A stretch of DNA of 7,330 nucleotides from an uncultured Alphaproteobacteria bacterium (GTDB lineage Bacteria > Pseudomonadota > Alphaproteobacteria > Sphingomonadales > Sphingomonadaceae). The DNA lies in the NCBI GenBank assembly GCA_903939555.1, contig CAJAHV010000191.1:1-7330 (forward strand), read 5' to 3'. Both the position numbers and the translations under genes were made by a program. A model generated the notes under the pieces. The model saw nothing but the letters and a program-made list of their open reading frames with translations. It was not told the DNA's origin and did not search any database. Positions 6,458 through 7,330 of this stretch are shown here, piece after piece; the first letter of the stretch is position 1, and the number at the start of each line of letters is the position of its first letter.

Positions 6458-7150
6458 ATGGCCGCTCCCACCCATCCGCTGATGCAGCACGCCACCGCCG
6501 CCTGGCTGGTCGACAATTCGGCGCTGACCTTCGACCAAATCGCCACCTTCTGCGGCCTGCACATTCTCGAAGTCCAGGCCATCGCCGATGATACCGCCGC
6601 GACCAAGTTGGCTGGGCGTGACCCGATCCGCAACGGCGAGCTGACCCAGGAAGAGCTCGACCGCGGCCAGGCCAATCCGGACTATGTGCTCAAGCTGTCG
6701 CGCCAGCCGGAACAGTCGCGCCGTACCACCGGCCCGCGTTACACGCCGGTTTCGAAGCGCCAGGACAAGCCCGATGGCATCCTGTGGATCATCAAGAACC
6801 ATCCCGAAATCAGCGACAACCAGATTTCCAAGCTGATCGGCACGACCAAGACGACCATCGCCGCGATCCGCGACAAGAGCCATTGGAACTATGCCAATCT
6901 CCAGCCACGCGACCCGGTGACCCTTGGCCTGACTAGCCAGCGAGAAATGGATGCGCTGGTTGCGGCCGCTGCGAAGAAGGCCGGAATCGATACCAGCGTC
7001 GATCTGGGCAAGCTGGGCGAAGAACGCGCCGCGCTGATCGAACAGCTCCAGGCCGAACGCAGTGCTGCTGCCTATATCGCCGAGCATGGCGAGCCGGTTC
7101 AGCACGGTGGGACAGCACTTGAACAGGGTGAGGCGCTGTTCCGGCGCTGA
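6458..7150 (+). CDS. trcR: Cell-cycle transcriptional regulator TrcR (DUF1013 family)
   Basis: This 230-aa protein matches the family formerly called DUF1013 and now annotated as cell-cycle transcriptional regulator TrcR, restricted to Alphaproteobacteria. It would be a cytoplasmic protein acting on transcription. The sequence shows two helix-turn-helix-like segments: residues 12-43 (AWLVDNSALTFDQIATFCG within it) and 105-139 (ILWIIKNHPEISDNQISKL within it). They are joined by a polar linker with NPDYVLKL (73-80) and RYTPVSKRQDKPDG (94-107), the latter leading into the second helical unit. SHWNYANLQPRDPVTLGL (141-158) follows, and a C-terminal helical region (160-206) may form a coiled coil. 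The last 20 residues are variable. Length is slightly above typical because of this tail. ATG 6458 has AAGAGG nine bases upstream. A REP-like palindrome begins 4 bases after the stop, and the helicase gene starts 43 bases further on. The family name is from memory. Confidence 0.88.
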   Translation: MAAPTHPLMQHATAAWLVDNSALTFDQIATFCGLHILEVQAIADDTAATKLAGRDPIRNGELTQEELDRGQANPDYVLKLSRQPEQSRRTTGPRYTPVSKRQDKPDGILWIIKNHPEISDNQISKLIGTTKTTIAAIRDKSHWNYANLQPRDPVTLGLTSQREMDALVAAAAKKAGIDTSVDLGKLGEERAALIEQLQAERSAAAYIAEHGEPVQHGGTALEQGEALFRR

Positions 7151-7154
7151 GTTT

Positions 7155-7173
7155 CTGGGGCCTGAGGCCCCAG
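7155..7173. repeat. REP-like palindrome, copy 1
   Basis: CTGGGGCC-TGA-GGCCCCAG is a perfect 8-bp stem with a 3-base loop, four bases after the trcR stop, followed by GACCCCC. It has no U-run, so it is a poor intrinsic terminator. It pairs as an inverted copy with the palindrome at 7215-7233. Confidence 0.8.
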
Positions 7174-7193
7174 ACCCCCGTTAAGGGGTGCAT

Positions 7194-7330
7194 ATGACTC
7201 AAGACAATGGGGGTCCGGGGCCTCAGGCCCCGGTTCTTCCCCCTTCCCTTTCCGCCTGGTTTGCCGCCCGCGGCTGGACTCCCCGCCGTCACCAGCTCGA
7301 AATGGTCGCCGCCGCCCGCGCCGGCCGTCA
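7194..7330 (+). CDS. Probable ligase-associated DEXH-box helicase, N-terminal fragment (runs off right edge)
   Basis: Forty-five codons are present. From about residue 15 the protein reads LPPSLSAWFAARGWTPRRHQ and continues LEMVAAARAGR. This resembles the N-terminus and Q-motif region of Lhr-type DEXH helicases that accompany an ATP-dependent DNA ligase in a bacterial repair cluster, where the next segment would normally be the Walker A motif. The fragment is too short to show helicase motifs, so the call rests on this N-terminal pattern. The start ATG 7194 has AAGGGG (7183-7188) five bases upstream. The first 14 residues (MTQDNGGPGPQAPV) are low-complexity and largely encoded by a REP-like palindrome, so the ancestral start may have lain further downstream. 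It is on the same strand as trcR with a 43-bp gap. Ligase, exonuclease and phosphoesterase genes would be expected to the right of the window. Confidence 0.7.
   Translation, partial: MTQDNGGPGPQAPVLPPSLSAWFAARGWTPRRHQLEMVAAARAGR
7215..7233. repeat. REP-like palindrome, copy 2, inside the helicase reading frame
   Basis: CCGGGGCC-TCA-GGCCCCGG is a perfect 8-bp stem preceded by GGGGGT. It is the reverse complement of the element at 7155-7179 apart from two bases. Within each hairpin those two bases pair with each other (T-A in copy 1, C-G in copy 2), so the stem is preserved. In the helicase frame it encodes residues 8-14 (PGPQAPV). Confidence 0.8.

Larger units (their letters stand above)
7155..7233. 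repeat. Inverted pair of 25-bp elements flanking the helicase ribosome binding site
   Basis: The arms 7155-7179 and 7209-7233 are reverse complements at 23 of 25 positions, separated by 29 bases holding the helicase Shine-Dalgarno sequence and ATG. The mRNA could fold either as two small hairpins, leaving the start site open, or as one long stem with the start site in its loop. The layout resembles a REP doublet (BIME). Confidence 0.75.

Noticed and set aside
6305..7105. 266-codon minus-strand open frame antisense to trcR
   Set aside because: It covers the trcR promoter and coding region with no recognisable family. The plus strand carries the TrcR protein with a ribosome binding site.
7155..7180. 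trcR intrinsic terminator
   Set aside because: The hairpin is strong but has no U-run after it, only GACCCCCG, and its inverted partner 35 bases on points to a dispersed repeat rather than a dedicated terminator.
1..7330. A novel defence, mobile or biosynthetic system
   Set aside because: All genes match ordinary chromosomal families. No transposase, integrase, toxin-antitoxin pair, nuclease cassette, direct-repeat array or composition shift was seen.

Overview
The window looks like ordinary core chromosome of a high-GC alphaproteobacterium, most likely of the Sphingomonadales. The evidence is the GC-rich codon use throughout, a TrcR (former DUF1013) gene, which belongs to a family essentially confined to Alphaproteobacteria, and a paired set of acyl-CoA dehydrogenases of the kind common in sphingomonads. 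The order assignment is inference from protein character, not from a search. I see no insertion sequence, phage, CRISPR, tRNA or rRNA gene.

Layout: (1) positions 1-1754, minus strand, are the N-terminal 584 codons of the septal DNA translocase FtsK, cut by the left edge. (2) Divergent from it across a 174-bp gap, 1929-3161 plus strand encodes a UbiH/COQ6-type FAD monooxygenase of ubiquinone synthesis. (3) A GC-rich hairpin with U-runs on both sides (3165-3200) separates it from a convergent minus-strand operon. That operon consists of a large (402 aa, GTG start at 5663) and a small (376 aa, start at 4352) acyl-CoA dehydrogenase subunit. An ACGT-centred dyad (5704-5721) lies upstream of the large gene and is a candidate operator. 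(4) 5900-6292, minus strand, is a four-helix PsiE-family membrane protein. (5) 6458-7150, plus strand, is trcR, preceded by a good promoter and a terminator-like hairpin at the predicted 5' end of its mRNA. (6) From 7194 to the right edge, plus strand, is the start of a probable ligase-associated DEXH-box helicase. A pair of inverted REP-like palindromes flanks its ribosome binding site, and the second palindrome is translated as part of the protein.

The genes do not form one system. FtsK and TrcR are cell-cycle functions, the Ubi enzyme serves respiration, the acyl-CoA dehydrogenase pair serves acyl-CoA catabolism, and the helicase serves DNA repair. The points most worth following are the acyl-CoA dehydrogenase pair, whose active-site and cofactor motifs appear divided between two polypeptides as in alpha2beta2 steroid side-chain dehydrogenases; the candidate operator above it; the palindrome pair at the helicase start; and the 5' hairpin of the trcR leader. 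I found no convincing undescribed system.
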